Source: an uncultured Lachnospiraceae bacterium
Lineage (GTDB): Bacteria; Bacillota; Clostridia; Lachnospirales; Lachnospiraceae
Assembly (NCBI GenBank): GCA_951801955.1
Contig: CATOOV010000002.1
Location: 62,001 to 126,000, forward strand
Length of the DNA stretch: 64,000 bases
Reading direction: 5' to 3'
The number at the start of each line of letters is the position of its first letter. The first letter of the stretch is position 1. A program made the translations under genes and the position numbers. Positions 25,124 through 33,675 of this stretch are shown piece after piece. Under the pieces are notes generated by a model, which worked only from the letters and a program-made list of their open reading frames with translations, was not told where the DNA came from and ran no database searches.

Positions 25124-25222
25124 GGGGATGTTGCAAAATGCAGGGATTCCACAACATATAGTAACAATACTACAAATATCCATACTATATGTTGTGGAAA
25201 TTTCTCATTTTGCGACACCACC
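25124..25222. repeat. 98-bp palindromic element, copy B
   Basis: Same family as copy A, 150 bases away. The arms TGTTGCAAAATG... and ...CATTTTGCGACA pair, with the inner part CCACAACATATAGTA/TACTATATGTTGTGG perfect. It may act as a bidirectional terminator between convergent genes. Confidence 0.85.
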
Positions 25223-25239
25223 ATTTTGTTCTTATTATT

Positions 25240-26364
25240 TTATTCAAATACTTTGAACTCATAACCCTGGGCTCTTGCCTGGTCAATAAAATCTCCTAAT
25301 ATCTGGGTATTTGTCTCCGATTCAGCGTGTAGTAAATAGATCGCGCCTGGATGCAGCTTGTCCATAATCTTTTGAAGGCTCTCTGCAGGATCAGGCTGAT
25401 TATTCACATCGTAATCTAGATATGCAAAACTCCAAAATACACTTTTGTAATTCAGGTTGTTTAAAAGGGCAACAGATTGTTCGTTGAATTTTCCGGCAGG
25501 ATAGCGGAACAGGTGCATATCGTAGCCAAACTGTTCTTTGATATAATCATGGTTCCCCATTACTTCGTTGGTCTGCTGTTCTATGGTCTGGGAAGGAAGA
25601 CCTGCCGCTGGATGGGTTACGCTGTGATTGCCAACTTCGTGCCCTTCATCAATCATACGCTGCACCAGGTCAGGATCTTGTTTGGCATAGGAGTGTGTAA
25701 CAAAAAAGACTACGTGGACATTTTTTTCTTTTAAGGTATCTAAAATCCTAGGGGTGCAGCCATACTCATAACCTTCATCAAGTGTTAAATAGATTACTTT
25801 TTTCTCTGGTTCATCTGAGATAAAATAAGCATTATATTTTCCGTACTTTTCTTGATACTGCAAACAGCCGGCAGGGCGGTTCCACTGATCTAAGTCTCCG
25901 CCTTGTCCCCAGTCCAGGCATGTGGTATCTAATCCATTTAAGTCAATCTGCTCATTCTGCAGGACAAATCCGTTCTCCGCAGGTCGTTCATCAAACCCTT
26001 CTGGATTGTCAAGATCTGCAAGGGAAAAAGAGTCTTTTTTCTCTTCTGTCTCTGGCAAATCGGTTTCTTCTGTGCTGTCTGGAGTGAGTTCCTTGTCATC
26101 TTTGTTATCTTCTTTGGAATCTTTTGATTCTTCTTGTTCGTCTTTCGAATCAGTTCCGTCTTCAGGCAGGTCTTTTGTCTGAAGCTCCTTGTCTGAAGCG
26201 ATATCCTGCTGGTATTCTTTGTTTTCTTTTTCCTTTGACGACTTGTTTACCGTACTGGTAATTCCAATACCAACAAGGATAATGGCGACTACTGGGATCA
26301 CATAGACCATTACACGTGCCGTATTGTTTTTCTTTCTTCTTCTTTTCCTTCGTCTCTTATCCAT
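25240..26364 (-). CDS. Membrane-anchored polysaccharide deacetylase, PdaA-like
   Basis: The N-terminus is very basic (MDKRRRKRRRKKNN), followed by one membrane anchor and a ~70-residue acidic linker rich in K, D, E and S. The NodB-type domain (~170-370) has LTLDEGYEYG (PdaA-type variant of TFDDG) and the zinc motif HEVGNHSVTHP. Later it has RYPAGKFN and a terminal LLHAES. PdaA-type enzymes deacetylate muramic acid so that spore-cortex muramic delta-lactam can form; the assignment to that role is by similarity of motifs. AAAGGAAAGG precedes the start. Upstream, a TATAAT box (minus strand, ~26423-26428) and a leader hairpin TTAACGG/CCGTTAA are visible. Confidence 0.88.
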   Translation of the reverse strand: MDKRRRKRRRKKNNTARVMVYVIPVVAIILVGIGITSTVNKSSKEKENKEYQQDIASDKELQTKDLPEDGTDSKDEQEESKDSKEDNKDDKELTPDSTEETDLPETEEKKDSFSLADLDNPEGFDERPAENGFVLQNEQIDLNGLDTTCLDWGQGGDLDQWNRPAGCLQYQEKYGKYNAYFISDEPEKKVIYLTLDEGYEYGCTPRILDTLKEKNVHVVFFVTHSYAKQDPDLVQRMIDEGHEVGNHSVTHPAAGLPSQTIEQQTNEVMGNHDYIKEQFGYDMHLFRYPAGKFNEQSVALLNNLNYKSVFWSFAYLDYDVNNQPDPAESLQKIMDKLHPGAIYLLHAESETNTQILGDFIDQARAQGYEFKVFE

Positions 26365-26517
26365 ATTTTTCTGCCTTTCCTTTCGATTTTTAACGGTTTG
26401 AAAAAGCCGTTAATTCCAAATATCATTATACACGATAATTGATCTTTTTGTAATAAAAATATGAAAAGAATCAATTGAAATTTTCTTAAGGTTTTTTGTG
26501 TATTTTTACAAAAATAA

Positions 26518-26546
26518 TTGACAATATTCCAAAAACATGTTATATA
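26518..26546 (+). promoter_or_regulatory. Consensus promoter for the pts region
   Basis: TTGACA (26518-26523), a 17-base spacer and TATATA (26541-26546). Transcription would begin near 26553, just before the attenuator-like hairpin. Confidence 0.65.
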
Positions 26547-26575
26547 TTTAATACATAGTATGTAACTTTTCGGGA

Positions 26576-26637
26576 GGCATTAACTATACAAAAAACCTAA
26601 TTATGGGTGTATTTTGTGTATGTTAATGTCTTTTTTT
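26576..26637 (+). terminator. Leader terminator (possible attenuator) upstream of the crr remnant and ptsI
   Basis: GGCATTAAC (26576-26584) pairs with GTTAATGTC (26622-26630). Further pairing inside (ATACAAAA/TTTTGTGTAT, ACCT/GGGT) gives a long hairpin. It is followed at once by seven T residues. It lies about 25 bases after the predicted transcription start and 150 bases before the first coding remnant, so it would stop most transcripts unless antitermination occurs. Confidence 0.6.
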
Positions 26638-26699
26638 GTATGGAATGGGTCCACCAGCAAATCAGGACAAACTATGAAAACATCCAAAGGCTATACTGT

Positions 26700-26783
26700 A
26701 TGGAGGGAGGAGTGAAGGAATTCACAAATTCTTTTATTAACTACCTGTGTGTGCTGAAAAACGCATAGAATGGAGGAACTATG
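26700..26783 (+). promoter_or_regulatory. Two-hairpin leader repeat, copy 1 (crr remnant)
   Basis: Stem 1: AGTGAAGGAATT with AATTCTTTTATT (12 bp with three G-U pairs). Stem 2: CTGTGTGT (26745-26752) with ACGCATAG (26761-26768), around the invariant loop GCTGAAAA. The element ends with GAATGGAGGAA and an ATG at 26781. Homologous elements precede rsmD and hisG. Confidence 0.7.
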
Positions 26784-27079
26784 AAAGAAAAAATATTTAG
26801 TATTTTACAACGAGTGGGAAGAAGTTTTTGCATATTGGGATTGATACTGTAAAATTAGACGGAAAAGGATTTGAAGTTTTTGTCGAAAACGGGCAACGGG
26901 TAAAGAAAGGTGAGCCAATGATGAAGCTGGATTTGGATTATATCCAAAAGAACGCTCCCTCTATCGTATCTCCAATTCTTTGTACAGAATTGGAGGATAA
27001 CCAGAAGATACGGTTGCTGGCAGAAGGGAAAATTAAAGCAGGGCAGCCATTGTTTGCAGTAGAGACTTTTGATGATTAG
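26781..27079 (+). pseudogene. Remnant of a PTS glucose-type EIIA domain
   Basis: The frame from about 26815 encodes the C-terminal ~88 residues of an EIIA-Glc domain, including the phosphorylated histidine in LHIGIDTVKLDGKGFE and the later FVENGQRVKKGEPMM. The N-terminal ~65 residues, which carry the second active-site histidine in this family, are missing. The only well-placed ATG (26781, after GGAGG) reads in another frame, MKEKIFSILQ, and stops after 23 codons. The gene therefore appears broken at its start by deletion and frameshift. It once probably worked with ptsI, 150 bases downstream. Confidence 0.75.
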
Positions 27080-27231
27080 TACACAAAAGCAATTACAGGC
27101 GAAAAGTTAAAAGTAAATATGAATGACTATATGTCTGTAAAATTTCCAAAATCCTTTCACATTGCAAAGGCTGTATGTGGGCAGGTTGCAAAAAATATGA
27201 ATGTGAAACATAAAAATGAGGAGGTACTGAA

Positions 27232-28863
27232 ATGCTGAAATTATCTGGAAAGGCGGTATACAAGGGGATTGTGCTTGGTCCTGCTGTTGTGCTTAAAAAA
27301 AAAGACCAGCAGGTAAAAAGAACTAAAATTGAAGATGTAAATAAAGAGATTTCCAGGCTTGAAATGGCAGAAAAAAAGTCTGCAGAACAATTGCAGAAAT
27401 TGTATGAGAAAGCAGAAAAAGAGGTGGGGGAGGCAAGTGCGGCAATCTTTGAAGTGCACCAGATGATGCTGGAAGATGATGATTACCAGGAGGCAATCCG
27501 AAATATGATTTGTACCGAGATGGTAAATGCAGAGTATGCCGTTGCTGTTACTGGAGATAACTTTTGTGAAATGTTTGCCAGTATGGAAGATGATTATATG
27601 AAAGCAAGGGCGGCAGATGTCAAGGATATTTCCAATCGTCTGATCAAAAATCTGACAGGGGAGGAAGATGTGGATTTTGCATCTATGGAACCTTCGGTTA
27701 TCGTGGCAGATGACTTGACACCAAGTGAGACAGTCCAGATGGATAAGGAAAAAATATTGGCATTTGTGACCATTCATGGATCTGCAAATTCCCATACATC
27801 CATTCTTGCAAGAATGATGAATATTCCTGCGTTGATCGGCGTTTCTGTAGATTTGAAACAAATTCATTCTGGTGTGCAGGTTGTGGTAGACGGGTTTCAT
27901 GGAGAAGTAATCTTTGAACCTTCCCAAGAAGTATGTGCAGATGCAGAGCAAAGAATGAAAGAGGAGCAGGAAAAACTTACTTTGCTCCAAACATTGAAAG
28001 GAAAAGAAAATGTCACACTGGATGGGAAAACAATCAAAATTTGTGCAAATATCGGCAGTGTGGGTGATGTTGGGTATGCATTGGAGAATGATGCCGGAGG
28101 CATTGGATTATTCCGAAGTGAGTTCTTATATTTAGGAAAAACAGATTATCCCACAGAGGAAGAACAATTTCAGGCATATAAACAGGTGGTACAGACAATG
28201 GCTGGAAAAAAAGTTATCATTCGTACTTTAGATATTGGTGCCGATAAACAGGTGGATTATTTTCATCTGGGAAAAGAAGATAACCCTGCCATGGGATACC
28301 GCGCCATCCGTATTTGCCTCAAAGAGCAGGATATTTTTAAGACACAGCTTCGCGCTTTATTCCGAACCGCTATGTTTGGCAGCTTGTCCATTATGTATCC
28401 AATGATTACATCTGTAGAAGAAGTAAAGAAAATATACCATATTGTAGAAAGTGTAAAGGCAGAGTTGGATGCAGACGGGATTCCATACAAGGTTCCTGAG
28501 CAGGGAATTATGATTGAGACGCCAGCCGCTGTCATGGTAAGTGATGATTTGGCTGAAATGGTAGATTTTTTCAGCATCGGAACCAATGACCTGACACAGT
28601 ACACATTGGCTGTCGACCGGCAGAATGAAAAGCTGGATGGGTTTTATAATCCACATCATAAAGCAATTTTAAGAATGATTCAAATGGTGGTGGACAATGC
28701 CCATAAGGCTGGAAAATGGGCGGGAATCTGCGGCGAATTGGGCGCGGATCTTGACCTTACAGAAACATTTATCCGTATGGGATTGGATGAACTTTCGGTA
28801 GCTCCTTCTATGGTGTTAAAAATCAGAAAAAAGGTACGAGATCTAGATATTTCAAAGGAATAG
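27232..28863 (+). CDS. ptsI: Phosphoenolpyruvate-protein phosphotransferase (PTS enzyme I)
   Basis: The ATG has GAGGAGG upstream. The 543-residue protein has the HPr-binding helical domain, the phosphohistidine site GSANSHTSILARMMNIPA, the PEP-binding barrel motif GIGLFRSEFLYLG and the C-terminal GTNDLTQYTLAVDRQN. The catalytic-cysteine region reads GICGELGADLD rather than the common GMCGEMAGD, but Cys is kept. Enzyme I moves phosphate from PEP to HPr. No ptsH is visible in the window; only a PTS EIIA remnant precedes it. Confidence 0.95.
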   Translation: MLKLSGKAVYKGIVLGPAVVLKKKDQQVKRTKIEDVNKEISRLEMAEKKSAEQLQKLYEKAEKEVGEASAAIFEVHQMMLEDDDYQEAIRNMICTEMVNAEYAVAVTGDNFCEMFASMEDDYMKARAADVKDISNRLIKNLTGEEDVDFASMEPSVIVADDLTPSETVQMDKEKILAFVTIHGSANSHTSILARMMNIPALIGVSVDLKQIHSGVQVVVDGFHGEVIFEPSQEVCADAEQRMKEEQEKLTLLQTLKGKENVTLDGKTIKICANIGSVGDVGYALENDAGGIGLFRSEFLYLGKTDYPTEEEQFQAYKQVVQTMAGKKVIIRTLDIGADKQVDYFHLGKEDNPAMGYRAIRICLKEQDIFKTQLRALFRTAMFGSLSIMYPMITSVEEVKKIYHIVESVKAELDADGIPYKVPEQGIMIETPAAVMVSDDLAEMVDFFSIGTNDLTQYTLAVDRQNEKLDGFYNPHHKAILRMIQMVVDNAHKAGKWAGICGELGADLDLTETFIRMGLDELSVAPSMVLKIRKKVRDLDISKE

Positions 28864-28907
28864 TAAGAAAAATTTTTTTAGGCAGCAGGATGTGTTACAT
28901 AGATTCA

Positions 28908-29005
28908 GGGGTTGTCGCAAAATCAGAAGTCTCTATAATATATAGTAAATATATTGTCTGTATTTTACTATATATTGTGGAACCTATTCGTTTTGCAACA
29001 TCCCC
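28908..29005. repeat. 98-bp palindromic element, copy C
   Basis: GGGG-TTGTCGCAAAA on the left pairs with TTTTGCAACA-TCCCC on the right; the inner arms AATATATAGTA/TACTATATATT are perfect. It lies between the 3' ends of the convergent genes ptsI and the kdpE-like gene, as copies A and B lie between prfC and the deacetylase. Confidence 0.85.
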
Positions 29006-29027
29006 ATTTGTTTTTTATAGGAAAATT

Positions 29028-29738
29028 TTACTCGTTGTCTTCATCATCTGCCATCCGATAGCCCACACCTACCTCTGTGAATATATAGACAGGCTCTGCG
29101 GGATTTATTTCTAATTTTCTCCGAATGTTTGCCATATTTACCCGCAGAATTTTATTGTCTGATTCTGCGTAGGGTCCCCAGACATTGTTCATGACGGCAG
29201 AATAAGTCATCACTTTTCCAGAGTTCTGTGCAAGAAAGGCAACGATTTTGTATTCGATAGGGGTTAGATGGACGGGTTCTCCTTGTATGGTGATAATGCG
29301 TTTAAAGAAATCAATTTTCAGATCTTTTGCGTGGTACGGATGTAACGGCAGCCCATGGTCATTATGAAGGCGGCTGCTGTTGCGCAGCGAAGCGCGTATT
29401 CTTGCCATCAGCTCCGAGGTGCCGAAGGGTTTTGTCAGGTAATCATCTGCCCCTGCGTCCAGGGCACGCACTTTGTCATCCTCCTGGGTGCGGGCAGAAA
29501 CCACAATGATCGGGCGTCCAGACCAACTGCGGATTTGCTTTATAATCTCCATGCCATCCATATCCGGCAGACCAAGATCTAACAGAAAAATGTCTGGGCA
29601 GAGGGAGGAAGCAAGGGATAAAGCTTCTTTTCCTGTATATGCACAGCATACACGGTACCCCTGGTATGTTAAAGATTTTGAAATAAAGTCGCTGATATTT
29701 TTCTCGTCTTCTATCACTAATATGGTAAATTTATTCAT
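29028..29738 (-). CDS. kdpE: KdpE-like OmpR-family response regulator
   Basis: A receiver domain (ILVIEDEKN, DIFLLDLGLPDMDG, VSARTQEDDKVRALDAGADDYLTKPFG) is followed by a winged-helix domain (LTPIEYKIVAFLAQNSGKVM, ILRVNMANIRRKLE). Length (236 aa) and sequence fit KdpE. It overlaps the kinase gene by eight bases. The usual target operon kdpFABC is not in the window, so it may act elsewhere on potassium transport. Confidence 0.85.
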   Translation of the reverse strand: MNKFTILVIEDEKNISDFISKSLTYQGYRVCCAYTGKEALSLASSLCPDIFLLDLGLPDMDGMEIIKQIRSWSGRPIIVVSARTQEDDKVRALDAGADDYLTKPFGTSELMARIRASLRNSSRLHNDHGLPLHPYHAKDLKIDFFKRIITIQGEPVHLTPIEYKIVAFLAQNSGKVMTYSAVMNNVWGPYAESDNKILRVNMANIRRKLEINPAEPVYIFTEVGVGYRMADDEDNE

Positions 29739-30810
29739 GGTTATTCTCCTTCGGCAATGTAAATGTAAATTCTGCTCCTGCAGAGTGGTTTTTTGCAGTA
29801 ATTGTGCCGTGATGTGCAGTAATTATGCTTTGGCAGATCGAAAGCCCAATGCCAAATCCTTTATGGACATCGGAGGAAGCTGCCAGAGAGTAAGTTCCAT
29901 CAAAGATATGGTCTAAGTAATTTTCATTCAGTCCTATGCCATAATCAATAATCCGAAACTGAACATGTTCATTCTGATCTTCTACAATAAGTTCCACAGC
30001 ATGTTTTGTATTGGCATGGATCAGGGCATTTTCCATAAGGTTAATTAACACTTGTTCTATTAACATTGCATCCATAGGGATCATTAGAATTTCTGTTGGA
30101 AGTGTTACATGGATTTCAGAATCCGGCAATCTTTTTTTCAGCCTTGTTACAGATTCAGCCACAACTTCATCCACGATTTCTGGTGTGGTTTTGAGTTTGG
30201 AACCTTCAGTCTGGATATGGGTTACGGAGAGAAGGTTTTCCACCATATTTAAAAGCCAGCTTGCATCATCGTGAATATGGCGAATTAGTTCCTGGTGTTC
30301 CGTATTATCATAATTATTCCAGTGTTCGTCCATTGCTGCACTTGCACCTAGGATACTAGTTAATGGTGTGCGCAGGTCGTGGGAAATTGCACGAAGAAGA
30401 TTTGCACGCATTTTTTCTTTTTCCGCCTCAAGCAGTTGTTTTTCATGGGCGGCAAGAGCTTTGGTCTGTCGTTTCATATGGGAGGTAGTAGTACTGGTGA
30501 TGAGGGAAAGGGTTAGCATACACAAAAAACTAAATGGATAATCTGGCAGTGAAAAGTCTATATTAAAATAGGGATATGTAAAAAAGCAATTAATTAAAAT
30601 AATGCCAAAGACAGATGCAAAGATGCCAAAAAAATATCCATTGGTGTATCTTGCAATCGTGATAATGCCAACAATATAAAATAATGCAATATTGATGGGA
30701 TTGTCAGAAACGCGGAAAAAAAGAAGGAATGTGAGTATGGTGGTTAAAAGCAGTAGGCCTGCCGTGGCAGTTAAATCGTGTAATAATTGTTGTATGGTAT
30801 CTTTTTTCAT
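29731..30810 (-). CDS. kdpD: KdpD-like histidine kinase lacking the N-terminal sensor domains
   Basis: Four membrane helices of the KdpD/DUF4118 type lie at ~15-110 (GLLLLTTILTFLLF, FFTYPYFNIDF). The kinase core follows: ISHDLRTPLTSILG (H-box), INLMENALIHANTKH (N-box), IDYGIGLNENYLDHIF and KGFGIGLSICQSI. At 359 residues it lacks the ~400-residue KdpD and Usp domains of the Escherichia coli protein (894 aa), and the usual GAF region. GAGG precedes the ATG. It forms an operon with the kdpE-like gene. Confidence 0.85.
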   Translation of the reverse strand: MKKDTIQQLLHDLTATAGLLLLTTILTFLLFFRVSDNPINIALFYIVGIITIARYTNGYFFGIFASVFGIILINCFFTYPYFNIDFSLPDYPFSFLCMLTLSLITSTTTSHMKRQTKALAAHEKQLLEAEKEKMRANLLRAISHDLRTPLTSILGASAAMDEHWNNYDNTEHQELIRHIHDDASWLLNMVENLLSVTHIQTEGSKLKTTPEIVDEVVAESVTRLKKRLPDSEIHVTLPTEILMIPMDAMLIEQVLINLMENALIHANTKHAVELIVEDQNEHVQFRIIDYGIGLNENYLDHIFDGTYSLAASSDVHKGFGIGLSICQSIITAHHGTITAKNHSAGAEFTFTLPKENNHE

Positions 30811-31048
30811 TGGTAAACCTCAGTATAAAAATTTTTAGCGAGATCCAAACAAAACTTCAAGAACGCCATTATATGTCTGATAAAGCCGCCTTATTTGGGA
30901 CCGCCCTTTCGTGGAAAACTGCAAACTATAAAAAGGGCTTAAAATTTCCACGATAAAATAAATGTACCATGAAGAAAGAGGTGATTCAAGGAAGAAAGAA
31001 AATTTTAACATTATTTTAGCAAAAAATACTATTTGAATTGGAGAAATA

Positions 31049-31057
31049 TGGTATACT
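31049..31057 (+). promoter_or_regulatory. Extended -10 promoter of trxA
   Basis: TGGTATACT is an extended -10 (TGn-TATACT), 31 bases before the trxA ATG. The -35 is weak. The stretch from 30811 to 31048 holds nothing else clear apart from a half copy of the GAACGCC repeat near 30850. Confidence 0.5.
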
Positions 31058-31088
31058 AAAGGAAGTTTCAGAATAGGAGGAAATTGAT

Positions 31089-31400
31089 ATGGCAACAGTA
31101 AAGATTACAGTAGAAAATTTTGAAGAAGAAGTGGTAAAGAGCGATGTGCCAGTGCTTGTGGATTTCTGGGCGCCCTGGTGTGGACCATGCCAAATGCAGG
31201 GTCCTGTCATTGACAAGGCGGCAGAGGAATTTTCCGGTAAAGTAAAGGTTGGAAAATTAAACGTAGATGAAGAAGGGGATTTGGCGCAGAAATATGGGGT
31301 AATGAGTATTCCTATGCTGATTTTGTTTCAAGATGGGCAGGCAGTAAAAAAAGAAGTTGGTTTTCACACCCTGGAAGGAATTAAGTCAATCATTGCTTGA
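31089..31400 (+). CDS. trxA: Thioredoxin
   Basis: A 103-residue protein with the active site WCGPC in FWAPWCGPCQM and the cis-proline segment MSIPMLILF. AGGAGG precedes the ATG. It reduces disulfides in the cytosol. The residue after CGPC is Q where K or R is more common. A terminator follows at 31431. Confidence 0.95.
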   Translation: MATVKITVENFEEEVVKSDVPVLVDFWAPWCGPCQMQGPVIDKAAEEFSGKVKVGKLNVDEEGDLAQKYGVMSIPMLILFQDGQAVKKEVGFHTLEGIKSIIA

Positions 31401-31430
31401 CGAATTATTTGGAAGATATTATAATAAAGG

Positions 31431-31457
31431 GCAGTTACCATGTGTAGCTGTTCTTTT
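31431..31457 (+). terminator. Rho-independent terminator of trxA
   Basis: GCAGTTAC (31431-31438) pairs with GTAGCTGT (31444-31451), with two G-U pairs and a 5-base loop, followed by TCTTTTTT. Confidence 0.8.
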
Positions 31458-31557
31458 TTCTTTTCCAACAGGATAAGAGTTCAAACATTGCTGTTTACAG
31501 TGTAAGCGGCAATGTCCGATTACCTATCAAAAATCAGAGGAAATTTCCACAAAACAA

Positions 31558-31611
31558 TTGACAATCCGATGAAAGTATATTACTATATAATAAAACACGA
31601 ACATAGGTTCG
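31558..31611 (+). promoter_or_regulatory. recA promoter with LexA (SOS) box
   Basis: TTGACA (31558-31563), a 17-base spacer and TACTAT (31581-31586) form the promoter. CGAACATAGGTTCG (31598-31611) is a perfect match to the Gram-positive LexA/DinR box GAAC-N4-GTTC. It overlaps the start of transcription, as expected for repression. Confidence 0.92.
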
Positions 31612-31630
31612 CAAATAAAGGAGAATGAGT

Positions 31631-32806
31631 ATGGCAAAAGAAGATAAATCAAAAATTTTAGAGATTCCAGCGACAAGAGAGGAAAAATTAAAGGCATTGG
31701 ACGCGGCAATTGCTAAGATTGAGAAAGATTATGGCAAAGGCTCTGTGATGAAACTTGGAGAATCAGCAAAGAATATGAATGTAGAGGCAATTCCTACTGG
31801 CTGTCTGAGTCTGGATTTGGCGTTGGGAGTTGGCGGGGTGCCAAAAGGAAGAATTATTGAAGTATTTGGACCGGAATCCAGCGGCAAGACCACGGTGGCA
31901 TTACATATGGTGTCAGAGGTACAGAAAAATGGGGGTATTGCTGGATTTATCGATGCAGAACATGCGCTGGATCCAGTGTATGCAAAAAACATTGGCGTGG
32001 ATATTGACAATCTCTATATTTCACAACCAGACAATGGGGAGCAGGCACTGGAAATCACAGAAACTATGGTGCGTTCTGGCGCTGTAGACATTGTAATCGT
32101 GGATTCTGTGGCAGCATTGGTACCCAAGGCAGAGATCGACGGGGATATGGGGGATTCACATGTGGGGCTGCAGGCACGTTTGATGTCCCAAGCACTGCGG
32201 AAATTAACGGCGCTTATCAGTAAAACGAATTGTATTGTAATCTTTATCAACCAACTCCGTGAGAAAGTTGGCGTAATGTTTGGAAATCCTGAGACTACTA
32301 CCGGAGGACGTGCCTTGAAGTTTTATTCTTCTGTGCGTCTGGATGTCAGGAGGATTGAGACCTTGAAGCAGGCAGGTGAATTTACTGGGAACCGTACCAG
32401 GGTGAAAGTAGTGAAAAATAAAGTGGCGCCGCCATTTAAGGAGGCAGAATTTGATATCATGTTTGGGCAGGGAATATCCAGAGAAGGTGATATTTTGGAT
32501 ATCGCTGTAGATCTTGGTATTATCAATAAATCTGGAGCGTGGTTTGCTTACAACAATGTTAAGATTGGACAAGGCAGGGAAAATGCGAAACAGTTTCTTA
32601 AGGAACATGAAGATGTCTGCCAGGAAGTAGAAGAAAAGGTTCGTACCCAGGTATTGGCAAAGGAAGATTTGGAAGAAACTCAAAAAGAGGCTGAAAATTT
32701 AGGAAAACAGGGTCAAAAAGAGGAAGAGAAACCCAAAAAACAGGAGACAAAAGAGACAGAGAAAACTGGGATATCAGACAAAAAAGAAATTGCCAGCGGA
32801 AATTGA
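31631..32806 (+). CDS. recA: Recombinase RecA
   Basis: ATG 31631 is eight bases after GGAG; the in-frame ATG at 31625 is too close. Motifs: GPESSGKTT (Walker A), [14 protein letters not shown] (Walker B) and the L2 loop [16 protein letters not shown]. RecA forms filaments on single-stranded DNA for homologous recombination and triggers LexA cleavage. The C-terminal tail after ~330 is long, charged and low in complexity (rich in K, E and Q). Its inhibitor recX follows 120 bases downstream. A small hairpin AGAACGC/GCGTTCT lies between them at about 32874-32888. Confidence 0.97.
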   Translation: MAKEDKSKILEIPATREEKLKALDAAIAKIEKDYGKGSVMKLGESAKNMNVEAIPTGCLSLDLALGVGGVPKGRIIEVFGPESSGKTTVALHMVSEVQKNGGIAGFIDAEHALDPVYAKNIGVDIDNLYISQPDNGEQALEITETMVRSGAVDIVIVDSVAALVPKAEIDGDMGDSHVGLQARLMSQALRKLTALISKTNCIVIFINQLREKVGVMFGNPETTTGGRALKFYSSVRLDVRRIETLKQAGEFTGNRTRVKVVKNKVAPPFKEAEFDIMFGQGISREGDILDIAVDLGIINKSGAWFAYNNVKIGQGRENAKQFLKEHEDVCQEVEEKVRTQVLAKEDLEETQKEAENLGKQGQKEEEKPKKQETKETEKTGISDKKEIASGN

Positions 32807-32926
32807 GAAAACTCATAGGTCAAAGCTGGTTTTAGACAATGGGCGGTCCGCGATTGGATTTATATGGTGGAGAGAACGCGGGTGCGTTCTTGAAATTGAG
32901 ATAAGTGTGTCAGAAAGGATATCGAA

Positions 32927-33532
32927 ATGCAGATTATGCAGATTACCGAATTAGACAAAAAAAGAGTAAAGATTATGTTGGAAGACAGGACGTTTTTTGT
33001 GTTGTATAAGGGTGAAAAAAGGCAGTATGACCTATCAGAAGGAGGAGATTTGTCAGAGGAGCAGTTTCAGGAAATCAGGCAGGAAATTCTCATAAAACGG
33101 GCACGAAGAAGAGCACTACACCTGTTGGAAAGGATGGATCGGACAGAAAGCCAGCTAAGAATCAAACTGACACAAGGATATTATCCAGAAGATGTAGTTG
33201 AAGACGCCATTGGGTATGTGAAGGGATATCACTATCTGGATGATTTGCGTTATGCCCAGAACTATGTGGGATGCCAAAAAGAGCGAAAGAGCAGGAGAAG
33301 GATTCAGACGGAACTTTTGGGAAAAGGGGTCGCGATGGAGTTGGTCCAGCAGGCGATTGAGGAAGAATTCCAACAAGAAAATGAACAGGAATTGATCTCC
33401 AAATGGGTAGAAAAAAAGGGTTATTCTACTGAGAAGGCGGATTTAAAAGAAAAACAGAGAATGTATCAGTTTTTGCTGCGGAAAGGTTTTCATTCAGATG
33501 ATATTTTGCATGTATTAGAACACTTGACATAA
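32927..33532 (+). CDS. recX: RecA regulator RecX
   Basis: A 201-residue, helix-rich, charged protein with RecX three-helix repeats: ARRRALHLLERMDRTESQLR, YHYLDDLRYAQNYV and KRRIQ-like RRRIQTELLGKGV. AAAGGA precedes the ATG. RecX modulates RecA filaments. The recA-recX-rny order is common in the Clostridia. Its 3' end contains the -35 box of the rny promoter. Confidence 0.9.
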   Translation: MQIMQITELDKKRVKIMLEDRTFFVLYKGEKRQYDLSEGGDLSEEQFQEIRQEILIKRARRRALHLLERMDRTESQLRIKLTQGYYPEDVVEDAIGYVKGYHYLDDLRYAQNYVGCQKERKSRRRIQTELLGKGVAMELVQQAIEEEFQQENEQELISKWVEKKGYSTEKADLKEKQRMYQFLLRKGFHSDDILHVLEHLT

Positions 33533-33552
33533 AGCAGAAAAAAGTATAAAAT
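33524..33552 (+). promoter_or_regulatory. Promoter of rny
   Basis: TTGACA (33524-33529) inside the last codons of recX, a 17-base spacer and TAAAAT (33547-33552). Confidence 0.65.
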
Positions 33553-33675
33553 CAAGTATGTTGTTATTCATGTCCTTAGATTGCATGTTATAATTGCGGT
33601 TTATTGTATATGACATATTAGAAACAAAAATGTTTTGCTATATGTACAATGAAAACGAAATAAGGAGGTGCTCCT

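Noticed and set aside
24878-25222. Transposase gene or insertion sequence
   Set aside because: The palindromes enclose no ORF; only non-autonomous elements can be supported.
27080-27231. HPr (ptsH) remnant between the EIIA fragment and ptsI
   Set aside because: The frame has a short open stretch (SFHIAKAVCGQVAKNMN), but it lacks the HPr active-site motif with its histidine and arginine.
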